Shown piece by piece: positions 1 through 8,135 of a stretch of DNA of 34,400 nt (its first letter is position 1; each line of letters begins with the position of its first letter). The stretch is taken from positions 1 to 34,400 of the forward strand of contig JALOQF010000029.1 of NCBI GenBank assembly GCA_025459425.1, given 5' to 3'. The notes beneath the pieces were generated by a model that did not search any database, was not told the DNA's origin, and saw only the letters and a program-made list of their open reading frames with translations. Both the position numbers and the translations under genes were made by a program. This DNA is from Myxococcaceae bacterium (GTDB lineage Bacteria > Myxococcota > Myxococcia > Myxococcales > Myxococcaceae).

Positions 1-2
1 CC

Positions 3-209
3 GACGTGTCGCTGCAGTCACAGGCCGGCGTGGACACCGTCGAAGCCGTCGTCAGCTTCAAGTGCAGCCAGGTGCTCTTCATGCTCGGCAAGCCGGGTGG
101 GCGGTGGCTGCCGTCGGGCACGTTCGACGTGAAGCCCGTGCGCGCGAAGCTGCTCGAGCTGGCGAAGGCGACGCTCGACAAGGACGCGCCGACCCAGGCG
201 CTCAAGTAG
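3..209 (+). CDS. C-terminal end of an unidentified protein (5' truncated)
   Basis: An open frame enters from the left edge of the window and stops at TAG 207-209. The visible 68 codons show the strong third-position G/C bias of the neighbouring genes, so this is probably the true tail of a longer gene. An in-frame GTG at 6 exists, but nothing marks it as a start and the frame is open upstream of it. The visible part has a short hydrophobic core and ends in a charged, Lys/Ala-rich segment. It contains one cysteine and no motif that I recognise. It converges with the minus-strand aminotransferase, with about 330 bases between them. No function can be given. Confidence 0.6.
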   Translation, partial: DVSLQSQAGVDTVEAVVSFKCSQVLFMLGKPGGRWLPSGTFDVKPVRAKLLELAKATLDKDAPTQALK

Positions 210-543
210 CCGACGCCGTCTGGAGCAACACGTCATCCATCCGCGGCCCTACGAGGGGTTCTGGCGCGAGCAGCGAGATCGCAACGTCGATTCAGCCAGC
301 CGGACTCCTCGCCCGGCTGAGCCACCATCACGACCACGACCCGCGTTCGCTGGAGAGCGGAGGTGCGTCTGCCCCGCATCGAGCGGGCCGACGCTCGGCC
401 CAGCACCGTGACTCAGGGCCGAGTCGAGGTCCAGCCGGGGCGCACCTTCAGAAGGAAGGGCAGCTCCGAGCGCCAGGGCGGCCTGCACCCCGTGCAGCCG
501 CAGGACGGTCGCACGTCGCCGCCATCGAGAAGGAAGGCGGTAC
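210..543. other. Gene-free stretch between converging genes
   Basis: These 334 bases separate two converging genes. Open frames cross the region in several phases, but their translations are Arg/Pro/Ala-rich and have no start signal, so I do not call a gene. A 7-bp perfect inverted repeat (CAGCCGG at 297-303, CCGGCTG at 313-319, 9-base loop) could fold after the first gene. No T-run follows it, so it is at best a weak terminator candidate. Confidence 0.4.
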
Positions 544-1752
544 TCAGGCCACCAGCGCGTCGACGAGCGCCGGCACGTCGGCCTGGGCCACGCTGCACAG
601 CGCCACGCGCACCGCGCCCTTCTGCGGCACCACGTACACACCCCGCTCCTTCATCTTCGCGGCGCGCCCCTCGGCGTCGGGCGTGAAGACGGTGACGAAG
701 AACCCACCTTCGTACCGCGGGTAGTCGAGGCCCTTCGGCCGGGCGAGCGCGTTGAACGCGTCGACGCGGGCCGTGAGCAGCCCCTTGAGCGTCTCGCGCT
801 CGGCGTCACAACGCGCCTTGAGCGTCGGGTCGGTCAACAGCTTCGTGACGGCCCACAACCCGCCGCGCGTGCAGTTCGACCAGGTGCCGCGGCACGCATA
901 GGCGAGGGCCGCCTGGGTGGCCGCGCGCTCCTTCTCGTCGGCCTCGCAGGCGAGCAGCGCGCCGATGCGCAGGCCATAGTGCGTGAAGGACTTGGAGCCG
1001 CTCCACGCGAAGAGCAGGCCCACCGTGCCCAGCAGCGGCTCGAGCTCCTTCATGAAGGCCCGCGGGTCGGCGGCGGTGCCGTAGAGGAAATAGGCCATGT
1101 CGACGAGCAGCGTCACCGGGCCCTGGCGGCCGTGCGCGAGGAGCCGCTCGACGACCTGCCGCCACTCCGAGGCGCGCATCGAGTAGCCCGTCGGGTTGTT
1201 GCACGGGTCGTTGAGGAACAGCAGCACGCGGCCCTGCGACTTCAGGTGCGCGGCGAGCTTCGCATCGAGCGCCGCCACGTCGAGCTGCCCGTCGGCGCCG
1301 AACATCGAGAAGGTGTCGAGGCCGCGCTCGTGCTCGTCGCACAGCGTCTGATACGGGCCCCAGTAGAAGCTGGGCGTCAGCATCTTCTGGCCCGACTCGA
1401 GGTAGTTCATCAGCGCGTGACGCAGCGCTCCCGTGCCGCCCGGCGTCGCGACGGCGGTCGCGGCCTTCTTGAGCGCCTCGTGGCCCTGGAACGTGTCGTC
1501 GATGACGGCCTGGTTGTACGCGGGCGTGCCGGGAATCGGCGCGTAGGCCGCCCATTCCTCGCGGGGCACCTGCTGGAGCAGCGACGCCACCGTGTCGAGA
1601 ATCGCGAGGCTGCCGTCGTCCTTCATCAGCGAGCCGATGGTGGCGTTGACGACACGCTCACCCGCCTGTTTGCGGCGCGTGGCCTCGGCGTTGAGGGCGA
1701 AAATGACGTCCTTGTCGGGGCGACTCTGGCGGGCAGGAATGAGGTGACGCAT
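544..1752 (-). CDS. Class I/II PLP-dependent aminotransferase (aspartate/aromatic type)
   Basis: This is a 402-residue fold-type I aminotransferase, predicted to move an amino group between an amino acid and a 2-oxo acid in the cytoplasm. Family landmarks are in order: the NNPTG loop (residues 185-189), Asp218 in LLVDMAYF (contacts the PLP pyridine nitrogen), Lys254 in SGSKSFTHYG (Schiff-base lysine), Arg262 in LRIG (phosphate contact), and Arg382 in VRVAL, where the substrate-carboxylate arginine normally lies. The length fits the aspartate/aromatic aminotransferase group. The start is ATG at 1752: the frame runs about 30 codons further upstream, but that part is Arg/Ser/Ala-rich and not conserved-looking. 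Substrate specificity cannot be read from sequence; aromatic amino acids or aspartate are most likely. It faces the upstream gene tail and is transcribed away from the repeat-bearing stretch at 1753-2419. Confidence 0.93.
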   Translation of the reverse strand: MRHLIPARQSRPDKDVIFALNAEATRRKQAGERVVNATIGSLMKDDGSLAILDTVASLLQQVPREEWAAYAPIPGTPAYNQAVIDDTFQGHEALKKAATAVATPGGTGALRHALMNYLESGQKMLTPSFYWGPYQTLCDEHERGLDTFSMFGADGQLDVAALDAKLAAHLKSQGRVLLFLNDPCNNPTGYSMRASEWRQVVERLLAHGRQGPVTLLVDMAYFLYGTAADPRAFMKELEPLLGTVGLLFAWSGSKSFTHYGLRIGALLACEADEKERAATQAALAYACRGTWSNCTRGGLWAVTKLLTDPTLKARCDAERETLKGLLTARVDAFNALARPKGLDYPRYEGGFFVTVFTPDAEGRAAKMKERGVYVVPQKGAVRVALCSVAQADVPALVDALVA

Positions 1753-2419
1753 GCGGGCGCTTTGTGCCCGATGTGGCGCGGACGATCCAGCGCGGCCCGC
1801 AGTCAGCCCCGACGCGACGGCACGCCTCGGGCTCGACCCCACGGTGAGCAGCGCCAGCGTCGGGCTTCACGCACTCGAGCAAGGAGTCGGCCTCTCGACG
1901 TCGGGGCTGCCTCGATGATCGTCGAGGGGCGGCACGCCATGACGCGCTGCCCGAGCCCGCCTCGCGTGCTCGGTGTGGGCGCAACGACACCGAGTGGGCG
2001 GACCTCGCCATGACCGGGAACGTCGGTGGCGATGATGAGTGGCGCTACTCTCCTCCTTGACCGCGGGTCGAAGCGTCGCGAACAAAGTACGGACCTCGCC
2101 ATGACCGGGACAGTCGGTGGCGATGATGAGTGGCGTCACCCTCGTTTTGGACCGCGGGTCGAAGCGTCGCGAGCAGGAGAACGCCGACATCGAGCTGGAG
2201 CGGCCGAGCCGACCCGTGCGCCAGCCCGAGCGCGCACGACGTCATCCACCCCGTACATCGGGTTTCGGACCGCAGCCGCACGAGGAGCACCTGCACGAAC
2301 GCGACGAACACGGGAGCCGTCTCCACGACTTCGTCCCGCGCTCGCGCGCAGTCGACCGTCGAGCCTCGCGCGGGCCAGGGACTTGGACCCTGAGCTGCAC
2401 TGTGCTCTGCCCTCGCGCG
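1753..2419. other. Gene-free stretch between diverging genes, holding a tandem duplication
   Basis: These 667 bases lie between the start of the aminotransferase (minus) and the start of the cytochrome lipoprotein (plus). Both promoters should be here. The frame of the cytochrome gene stays open back to 2117, but the extra 101 codons are Arg/His/Glu-rich and precede a clear signal peptide, so I treat them as non-coding. The main structure is a 91-bp direct repeat at 2001-2182, listed separately. Confidence 0.5.
2001..2182. repeat. Two-copy 91-bp tandem direct repeat
   Basis: Copy 1 (2001-2091) and copy 2 (2092-2182) both begin GACCTCGCCATGACCGGGA and share GTCGGTGGCGATGATGAGTG and CCGCGGGTCGAAGCGTCGCG blocks in the same order. 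They differ at scattered positions, mainly in the segment between these blocks and at the 3' end, so the duplication is not recent. It sits in the intergenic region upstream of the cytochrome lipoprotein gene. I see no third full copy in the window. Confidence 0.85.
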
Positions 2420-3829
2420 ATGGTCACTTCATGGCTCCGAGTCGGTGCGGTCGTTCTCCTGTGTTCTGGCCTGTGGGCCTGCCCTGGACTGCCGCCGCCA
2501 CCCGACGGAGGCGTCGTCGAGCCGCGTGACGCCGCCGGTGAAGACGCAGGCGTGCCCGATGGTGGAGCGCCCAGCCCTTCGTGCCTCACGCTCGAGGCCG
2601 TCGACCCCGCCGTCGTCGATGCAGGCCGGCGGTTTCTCTTCGAGGGCTCCGTTGGTGGGCCGCTCGTCCCGAAGCTCGCCTTCGACAACCTGTGGCGGGT
2701 GTGGGCGACGGTGCCTCCGGCCGACGTGCCCGCGGCGATTCGGGCGCGCTACGGGTTCGTGCCCGCGCTGACGCCGAACGACGGGCTGCCGATGGGCTTT
2801 CGCCTCGACAACGGCTGGGTGCGCGCGGACTGCCTGGTGTGTCACGCCGGAGAAGTCGCGGGGCAGGTCGTCGTCGGCGCGCCCAGCACGCGGCTGCAGC
2901 TCGAGCTGTTCGTCGACGACTTGAAGGCGCTCGCGCAGCTCGTCGGACAGCAGCCACCGAATCCGCCTCGCGTCCGCACTGGCGCGCGCGGCATCTCGGA
3001 CATCGTCGGCATGACGATGCAGCTCGCGCTGCGAACGACGAACCCGGGCGTGCCCATCAACACCGAGATTGGCTACCAGGACCCACCCGCCTGGTGGACG
3101 CTCGCGACGAAGACGCGCACCTACGTCGACGGGAGCGGTCCGCAGTCCGCCCATCGCACGATGATGGCCACCCAGCTCGCCTTCGGCGCCACCCAGCAGT
3201 CACTCGAGCAGCAGGAGCCCGAGTACATCGCGCTGCGCGCATACCTGCTCACGCTGCCACCGCCCGCCTGGCCGTTCACCGCGCCTGCCACCGACGCCGT
3301 CGCGCGCGGCCGCGAGCTGTTTCGCGAGCGCTGCACCGCCTGCCATCGCGACGACCGATGTGAACGCTCCGAGTCGGTCATCGTGCCTCGGGGCAGCCTC
3401 GGCACCGACGCGGAGCGCAGCGTGAAGTACGGCCCCAACGAGGTCGGACTCATCAACGCGAGCTGGTTCGGCACGGGCCAGGCGCACCAGTCGACCGGCG
3501 GGTACCTCGCGCCCTCACTGCGCGGCGTGTGGGCCTCGGCGCCCTACCTGCACAACGGCTCGGTCCCGACGCTCGAGGGCGTGCTCGACTCGACGAAGCG
3601 CCCGCGGTTCTTCCGCGTTCGAGGCACCTCACGCGCCGAGTATGACGAGGCCGCCGTGGGGCTGAAGGTCGACGTGCTGACCGCCGCGCCGGTGAACCCC
3701 ACCTCGGCCGAGCGAGCCGACGTCTACGACACCACGCGCCCCGGCCTGGGCAATGGCGGGCACCTCTTCGGAGATTCGCTCACCGACGCCCAGCGCCGCG
3801 ACGTGCTCGAGTTCCTCAAGACGCAGTGA
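2420..3829 (+). CDS. Di-haem c-type cytochrome lipoprotein, RoxA / cytochrome-c-peroxidase-like
   Basis: A 469-residue protein with a lipoprotein signal (hydrophobic residues 4-20, then Cys21) followed by a Pro/Gly/Asp-rich linker, so it is probably anchored in a membrane facing the periplasm or the surface. It has two haem c motifs, CLVCH at 138-142 and CTACH at 305-309. A conserved block near 361-385 (GYLAPSLRGVW then APYLHNGSVPTL) is typical of the RoxA/RoxB rubber oxygenases and of di-haem cytochrome c peroxidase relatives. At 469 residues it is shorter than RoxA as I know it. The start is the ATG at 2420, immediately before the signal peptide; no strong Shine-Dalgarno is visible. The haem binding is secure from the motifs. 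Whether it is an oxygenase, peroxidase or electron carrier is not. It stands alone on its strand, with the next plus-strand gene about 150 bases on. Confidence 0.92.
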   Translation: MVTSWLRVGAVVLLCSGLWACPGLPPPPDGGVVEPRDAAGEDAGVPDGGAPSPSCLTLEAVDPAVVDAGRRFLFEGSVGGPLVPKLAFDNLWRVWATVPPADVPAAIRARYGFVPALTPNDGLPMGFRLDNGWVRADCLVCHAGEVAGQVVVGAPSTRLQLELFVDDLKALAQLVGQQPPNPPRVRTGARGISDIVGMTMQLALRTTNPGVPINTEIGYQDPPAWWTLATKTRTYVDGSGPQSAHRTMMATQLAFGATQQSLEQQEPEYIALRAYLLTLPPPAWPFTAPATDAVARGRELFRERCTACHRDDRCERSESVIVPRGSLGTDAERSVKYGPNEVGLINASWFGTGQAHQSTGGYLAPSLRGVWASAPYLHNGSVPTLEGVLDSTKRPRFFRVRGTSRAEYDEAAVGLKVDVLTAAPVNPTSAERADVYDTTRPGLGNGGHLFGDSLTDAQRRDVLEFLKTQ

Positions 3830-3968
3830 GCGCCGGCCCCACCACAGCCCGACGAGAGGAACACCAGCCCGAATCGAGTCTGCACCGTGTTCCACTCGAG
3901 CCACGGAAGCGGTCAGCCCCGAGCCGAGACAGGGCTGAATCGGCGACCGTGGATGAGGAACGACGACC

Positions 3969-3974
3969 TAGACT
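3969..3974 (+). promoter_or_regulatory. Possible -10 element for a leaderless YjdF-like gene
   Basis: TAGACT matches the TAnnnT core of a sigma-70-type -10 box. It lies 8 bases before the GTG at 3983, which would make the transcript leaderless or nearly so. No ribosome binding site precedes that GTG. The -35 region is not convincing. Confidence 0.3.
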
Positions 3975-3982
3975 GTGCAGCC

Positions 3983-4636
3983 GTGCCTCCTCTCACTGGA
4001 ACCCGTGACTGGGCGAAGCTGCCGCTGGCGCTGGCCGCGGTGCTGCTCCCCATCTTCGTCGGCACGCTCGCCACCAGCCCCGAAGGCCCGCTCAACTGGT
4101 GGCTCGAGGTCGGCCCGGGCGTCATCGGCGTGGTGGCGCTCGCGCTCACCTTCAAGAGTTTCCCGATGTCGAAGCTCATCTACGTCTGCGTCTTCGTGCA
4201 CGTGCTCATCCTCGTGTACGGCGGGTACTCGACGTACGCGAAGGCGCCATTGGGCGAGTGGGCGAAGCAGGCGTTCGGCTGGGAGCGGAACAACTACGAC
4301 AAGCTCGGCCACTTCGCGTTCGGCTTCTTCCCGGTCTTCACGCTGCGCGAGGTGCTGCTGCGGGTGACGAGGCTCGAGCGCGGCGGGTGGCTCGTCTTCA
4401 TCCTGCTGTCGATGATTCTCGGCTTCGCGGCCTTCTACGAGTTCATCGAGTGGTGGGGCGCGCTGCTCCTCGACCCCGCGGGCGGAGACCGCTTCCTCGG
4501 CACGCAGGGCTACGTCTGGGACGCGCAGAGCGACATGTTGTGGGCTGGCATCGGCGCCACGGTGGCGTTGGCGCTCTTCTCGAAGCTGCACGACGCGTCG
4601 ATGGCAAAGGCCCGCGCGGCCCTCAGCGCACCGTGA
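3983..4636 (+). CDS. YjdF-like (DUF2238) inner-membrane protein
   Basis: A 217-residue polytopic membrane protein with about six hydrophobic segments. The family signature is clear: a charged NNYDKLGHFAFGF block followed by LREVLLR, then FYEFIEWW, then FLGTQGYVWDAQSDML near the C-terminus, the same order as in E. coli YjdF. The molecular function of the family is not established to my knowledge. I chose GTG 3983. The alternative ATG at 3953 would add ten codons that use CTA, TGT and GCA, unlike the rest of the gene, and would put the -10-like TAGACT inside the coding region. The 3' end overlaps the last 14 bases of the minus-strand lipoprotein gene in a convergent arrangement. Confidence 0.88.
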   Translation: MPPLTGTRDWAKLPLALAAVLLPIFVGTLATSPEGPLNWWLEVGPGVIGVVALALTFKSFPMSKLIYVCVFVHVLILVYGGYSTYAKAPLGEWAKQAFGWERNNYDKLGHFAFGFFPVFTLREVLLRVTRLERGGWLVFILLSMILGFAAFYEFIEWWGALLLDPAGGDRFLGTQGYVWDAQSDMLWAGIGATVALALFSKLHDASMAKARAALSAP

Positions 4637-5120
4637 GGGGAATGTCCTTCGTGCCCTCGTCGAGCACGAGACGAATGGTCACCTTCCCCTTTTCCTTGCC
4701 CTTCACGAACAGGGTCGACTCGCGTCGGGTGACGTCGGTGCCGTCCTTCCACTCGTCCTTCTTCACGCGCGCGCCCCAGTAGAGCTCGGCGGCGCTGCCC
4801 AGCACCTGCACCTCGACGGGCTTCACCTCGTTGATGCGGAACTCGTTCACCTCGCCCACGGCGAGGCCGATCTCCTCGACGTCGGTGAGCCACGCGGGCT
4901 GCCAGCCGGGAGACGGGCTCCAGGTGCGTCGCACGTCGTTGGCGAGCTCTTCTTCGTACTTCTCGCGGGTGATGATCTCTTGCGGCGCGTCGAGGCTCTT
5001 CACCGTCGAAGCGTCCTTCGTGTACGCGCGCCGCCAATCACCCCGCTCGACGGCGCGGAAGCTCGAGCAGCCGATGGCGAGGGCGAGGATCGACACGATG
5101 AGGAAGAGGCGGGTCTCCAT
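4623..5120 (-). CDS. Small lipoprotein of unknown function
   Basis: A 165-residue protein with a short basic start, a hydrophobic stretch and a lipobox-like LAIGC at Cys18, so it is predicted to be exported and lipidated. The mature part is rich in Glu, Lys and Trp and looks globular, with several beta-like stretches towards the C-terminus. I do not recognise a family. The start is ATG 5120 at the signal peptide; codons further upstream (to 5183) are Pro/Arg/Thr-rich. Its 3' end overlaps the converging YjdF-like gene by 14 bases. A 112-base gap separates its start from the diverging GT-C-like gene. Confidence 0.75.
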   Translation of the reverse strand: METRLFLIVSILALAIGCSSFRAVERGDWRRAYTKDASTVKSLDAPQEIITREKYEEELANDVRRTWSPSPGWQPAWLTDVEEIGLAVGEVNEFRINEVKPVEVQVLGSAAELYWGARVKKDEWKDGTDVTRRESTLFVKGKEKGKVTIRLVLDEGTKDIPLTVR

Positions 5121-5232
5121 GGCGGCGCCAAGTGTGGCGCACGTCGCCGGGCTCGTCGAGCGACGGTGACAAGGGGGTTCCACACCGTCGTGTGACGCAG
5201 CTGCCGCGTGGCCGACGCGCGGGCGGGCTCAG

Positions 5233-7368
5233 GTGCGGCGAGTGACCTTCATCGAAATGCTCGAGCCGTTCGGGCTGCTCCCGCTCGCGCTGCCCCTGTT
5301 GGCGCTCTCGTCGCATCGCCTGGCGCACGGGCTCCTGCGCGGCCATTCGCGCCTCGATCGCCTGGCGGGTGCGGGGGTGGTGGCGATGGGGCTGGTGCAC
5401 GGCCTGGTGGGCACGCTGGGCACGTTCGGCGTGCTCACCACGAACACGCTGCTCGCCGCGCTGCTGGTGGTGACGGCGGTGGCCCTGCTGTCGACGCGTG
5501 ACCTTCCCGTCACGGGGTGGTGGCGCGTGGTGCGGCGGCACCCGCTGGCGGTGGGGCTCGCGCTCGTCCCCGTGGGGCTTGCGGTGGTCGCCGCGCGGCT
5601 CCTGCCGGTCTGGCAGTGGGACTCCATCGGCTACCACCTGCCCTTCGTGCACTTCGTCATCCAGGCGAAGGGCTTCGCCGGCGTGCCGCCCGACCTCCAC
5701 TACATCTCGACGTACCCCCACGACATCGAGCTGGGAATGATCGCGCTGCGGCTCCTGCTGCCCGACGACCGGCTGGTGGACCTCGCGCAGGTGCCGTACG
5801 GCCTGGTGGGCGCGGTGCTGACGGCGGCCATCGCGCGGAAGCTGCAGCCGGTCGGGCGCCCGCTCGCGAGCCGCGTGCAAGGCGCTCCAGCTCGGCAAGA
5901 CCGGCAGTACGCGGTGCTGGCGGGAGCGCTGTGGCTCTCGGTGCCGTGCGTCTTCCTGCAGTTGCCGACGAACTACGTCGACGTGGGCACCGCGGCCGCG
6001 CTCCTCGGGGCGGTGTACTTCGTCGTCTTTCCGGCCGTGAGCTGGCGCACGCTGCTGCTCGGCGGCGTTTCGCTCGGGCTCTTCCTCGGGAGCAAACCGT
6101 CGGCGCCGCTGGCGACGGTGGTGCTCGCCGCGGTCGCGACGTTTCGGTGGTGGCGCGCCTTCGCGGCCGTGCGCGCAGCCGACGCCGGGCGCGCCCGGCT
6201 GGGGGTTGGTGAAGCCGGTGCCGACGTCGACGATGGGCACCCGCGGGCCAGCGTCGGCGAGCGCGCGCCAGAGCTGCGACCTCCATCTGACGCGTCCAGC
6301 CTCACGACCGGCACGGGAGTCCCTGCCGGCGCACGTCACAGAGACGCGGCAGACGTCGTCGGCCGGAGCAGCGCGGGGCGTCGGCTCTTGAGCAAGTGGC
6401 GCCGGTGGCTCGAGGCATCGCCGACCGCGGGCGCAGGCACCGCGCGGGGCCTCGCCGTCGGAGCCGTGCTCTTCGGGTCCGCAGTCCTCGTCTTCGGTGC
6501 CGAGATGTACCTCGTGATGCTGGCGCGTCACGGCAACCCGGTGTGGCCGGTGGCGGTGAAGCTGGGGCCGTGGACGCTCCCCGGAACCCATGCCGTCGAC
6601 GAGCTGCTCGCGGCAGGGGCAGCGCTCCCCTCGGTGCAGGGCTCGCTGCTCGAGCGGCTCACGGTGTCATGGTTCGCGGTGACGACTCCGCCGGTCTTCG
6701 ACATGAAGCTCGGAGGCCTGGGCCTGCCCTTCCTCGTCGCCCTGCCCTTCGCGGTAGCGGGCCTCGTGCGGCGACGGAGCCTGCTGCTGGTGGTGGTGCT
6801 GCTGGCCACGCTCGCGTCTCCGAACCCGTCCTTCGGCCGCTACGTGCTGGCCTTCGCCGCGCTCGTGGTGGCGCTGGCCCTCGCCGAGCTGGAGCACCTC
6901 GCCGCGCCGCGGTGGGCGATGCGTCTCGGCGCGACGGCGCTGGTGGCGGTGCAGCTGTGGTGGAGCGCGCCCGGCCTCACCGGCGATGGGCCGGACCTCG
7001 CCACGCTCTGGTCGCTGACCGACGAGCAGCGGCGCGTGGCGGTGGGGCCGCACGGCGCTCCGACGGACTACCCGCGCGTCTGGGACGCCGTGAATCGCGG
7101 CGAGTCGGTCGCGTTCGACGAGGGGTTCGAGTTTCCAGGCCTGCTGTGGTCGCCGACGCTCGAGTACCCGGTGCGCTCGGTGCCGACGCCGAAGTCGCCA
7201 GACGAGCTCGAGCGATGGGCCGAGGCGAAGCGGGTACGGGTGCTGGCGGTGTCGACCGCGCGAGCGAAGACCCTCGACCCGGGCGCGTGGCGAAAGCTGT
7301 TCGACTGCAGGTCGAGCCCGTGCGCGGTGTACCTGCGGCAGGGACCGGCCGTGTCCGCGCGGCCCTGA
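5233..7368 (+). CDS. Polytopic membrane protein, probable GT-C-fold glycosyltransferase
   Basis: A 711-residue protein with about a dozen hydrophobic segments in residues 1-580 and a soluble C-terminal domain (about 590-711). After the third or fourth segment comes WQWDSIGYHLPFVHF (from about residue 132). This resembles the first periplasmic loop of GT-C enzymes (ArnT/dolichyl-phosphate-mannose mannosyltransferase type), where an acidic residue near a YHLP-like motif is catalytic. That suggests sugar transfer from a lipid-linked donor at the outer face of the inner membrane; donor and acceptor are unknown. A hydrophilic insert at about 312-390 interrupts the membrane region. The start is uncertain: GTG 5233, GTG 5242 and ATG 5257 are all in frame, and none has a strong ribosome binding site. 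The gene stands alone, diverging from the lipoprotein and converging with the radA-linked gene. Confidence 0.85.
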   Translation: MRRVTFIEMLEPFGLLPLALPLLALSSHRLAHGLLRGHSRLDRLAGAGVVAMGLVHGLVGTLGTFGVLTTNTLLAALLVVTAVALLSTRDLPVTGWWRVVRRHPLAVGLALVPVGLAVVAARLLPVWQWDSIGYHLPFVHFVIQAKGFAGVPPDLHYISTYPHDIELGMIALRLLLPDDRLVDLAQVPYGLVGAVLTAAIARKLQPVGRPLASRVQGAPARQDRQYAVLAGALWLSVPCVFLQLPTNYVDVGTAAALLGAVYFVVFPAVSWRTLLLGGVSLGLFLGSKPSAPLATVVLAAVATFRWWRAFAAVRAADAGRARLGVGEAGADVDDGHPRASVGERAPELRPPSDASSLTTGTGVPAGARHRDAADVVGRSSAGRRLLSKWRRWLEASPTAGAGTARGLAVGAVLFGSAVLVFGAEMYLVMLARHGNPVWPVAVKLGPWTLPGTHAVDELLAAGAALPSVQGSLLERLTVSWFAVTTPPVFDMKLGGLGLPFLVALPFAVAGLVRRRSLLLVVVLLATLASPNPSFGRYVLAFAALVVALALAELEHLAAPRWAMRLGATALVAVQLWWSAPGLTGDGPDLATLWSLTDEQRRVAVGPHGAPTDYPRVWDAVNRGESVAFDEGFEFPGLLWSPTLEYPVRSVPTPKSPDELERWAEAKRVRVLAVSTARAKTLDPGAWRKLFDCRSSPCAVYLRQGPAVSARP

Positions 7369-7370
7369 CC

Positions 7371-7395
7371 GACGGCGGTCTCGGGCGCCACCGTC
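7371..7395 (+). terminator. Hairpin just after the GT-C-like gene
   Basis: GACGGCGG (7371-7378) can pair with CCACCGTC (7388-7395) with one mismatch and a 9-base loop. It begins three bases after the stop codon, between converging genes. No T-run follows, so it may be a weak or factor-assisted terminator. Confidence 0.3.
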
Positions 7396-7559
7396 TCACT
7401 CGCGCGAGGTGCGCTGCTCGGAGGGCCGCGACGACGAACACCCGGGGGGCTTTCGTCTCGTCGGTGCGGCGTGACGCCCCGCCGTCACACCTCGCGTCTG
7501 CTCATGTCGCTGCCCCCTCGGAAACACACGGACCTCTTTCGTGACGGCAGCGACGCCGT

Positions 7560-8123
7560 TCAGCGCGACGAGCGGACGAGGCGCACCACGAAGCGCAGCA
7601 GCGCCAAGCGCACTGCCCCCTGACGAACGAGGTCGCCGTGGCCCCAGTGGTCCTGCTTCGGCCCCGCGGCCCTCGCCATCAGGTGGTCCCACACGGCGCT
7701 CGGCGCGCCCTCGGGCAGCTCGTTCGACTGGCCTTGAAGGCTGATGAGGAGCCGTCGGCACTCGGCGTCGAACGCTGCCATCAGCGAAGCCTTCAGGTGT
7801 CTGCACGCGATGGCCTGCTGATGACTCCAGAAGGGCGCCCAGCACACGGCCACGTCGTCGCGGTCGTCGCGCAGCTCGTCCCACGACCAGTCTTCGGCGA
7901 TCTGCCCCGGTGGCACCACCACGCTGAGCGACCGCGGCGTCTCGAGCGTGGTGGCGCGCTTCCACCCCGTCTCGGCGCTCCCCATCGAACTGTTCGAGAA
8001 GACGTACTGCACCCGCGACGACACCAACGCCTCGAGCCACTCGTCGTCCGGAACGAAGACCGCCTCGAGCGAGAGGCCGAGGGCCCAGAAGTCCTTCACC
8101 TCGGCGGCCGACAGCGTCGTCAT
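7560..8123 (-). CDS. Conserved-looking hypothetical protein, co-transcribed with radA
   Basis: A 187-residue soluble protein with no signal peptide or membrane segment. It is rich in Trp and acidic residues in its middle (the EDWSWDELRDDRDD stretch and several later Trp) and basic at the C-terminus. I do not recognise a family. It starts at ATG 8123 with a strong ribosome binding site (AAGGGGG on the minus strand, about 8128-8134) lying across the end of radA. The gap to the radA stop is only 12 bases, so the two almost certainly share an mRNA. A role near DNA repair or stress is possible by context only. Confidence 0.8.
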   Translation of the reverse strand: MTTLSAAEVKDFWALGLSLEAVFVPDDEWLEALVSSRVQYVFSNSSMGSAETGWKRATTLETPRSLSVVVPPGQIAEDWSWDELRDDRDDVAVCWAPFWSHQQAIACRHLKASLMAAFDAECRRLLISLQGQSNELPEGAPSAVWDHLMARAAGPKQDHWGHGDLVRQGAVRLALLRFVVRLVRSSR

Positions 8124-8135
8124 GCACGGCCCCCT

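Noticed and set aside
297..319. Rho-independent terminator after the first gene
   Set aside because: The inverted repeat is short and no T-run follows it.
62..724. A 220-codon plus-strand frame near the left edge
   Set aside because: Ala/Arg/Pro-rich, no start signal, and it overlaps both the first gene tail and the aminotransferase end.
2001..2182. CRISPR-like repeat
   Set aside because: Only two copies of a 91-bp unit, adjacent, with no spacers and no cas genes.
5038..6591. A 517-codon minus-strand frame
   Set aside because: Antisense to the GT-C-like gene; Arg/His/Gln-rich composition typical of a shadow frame in GC-rich DNA.
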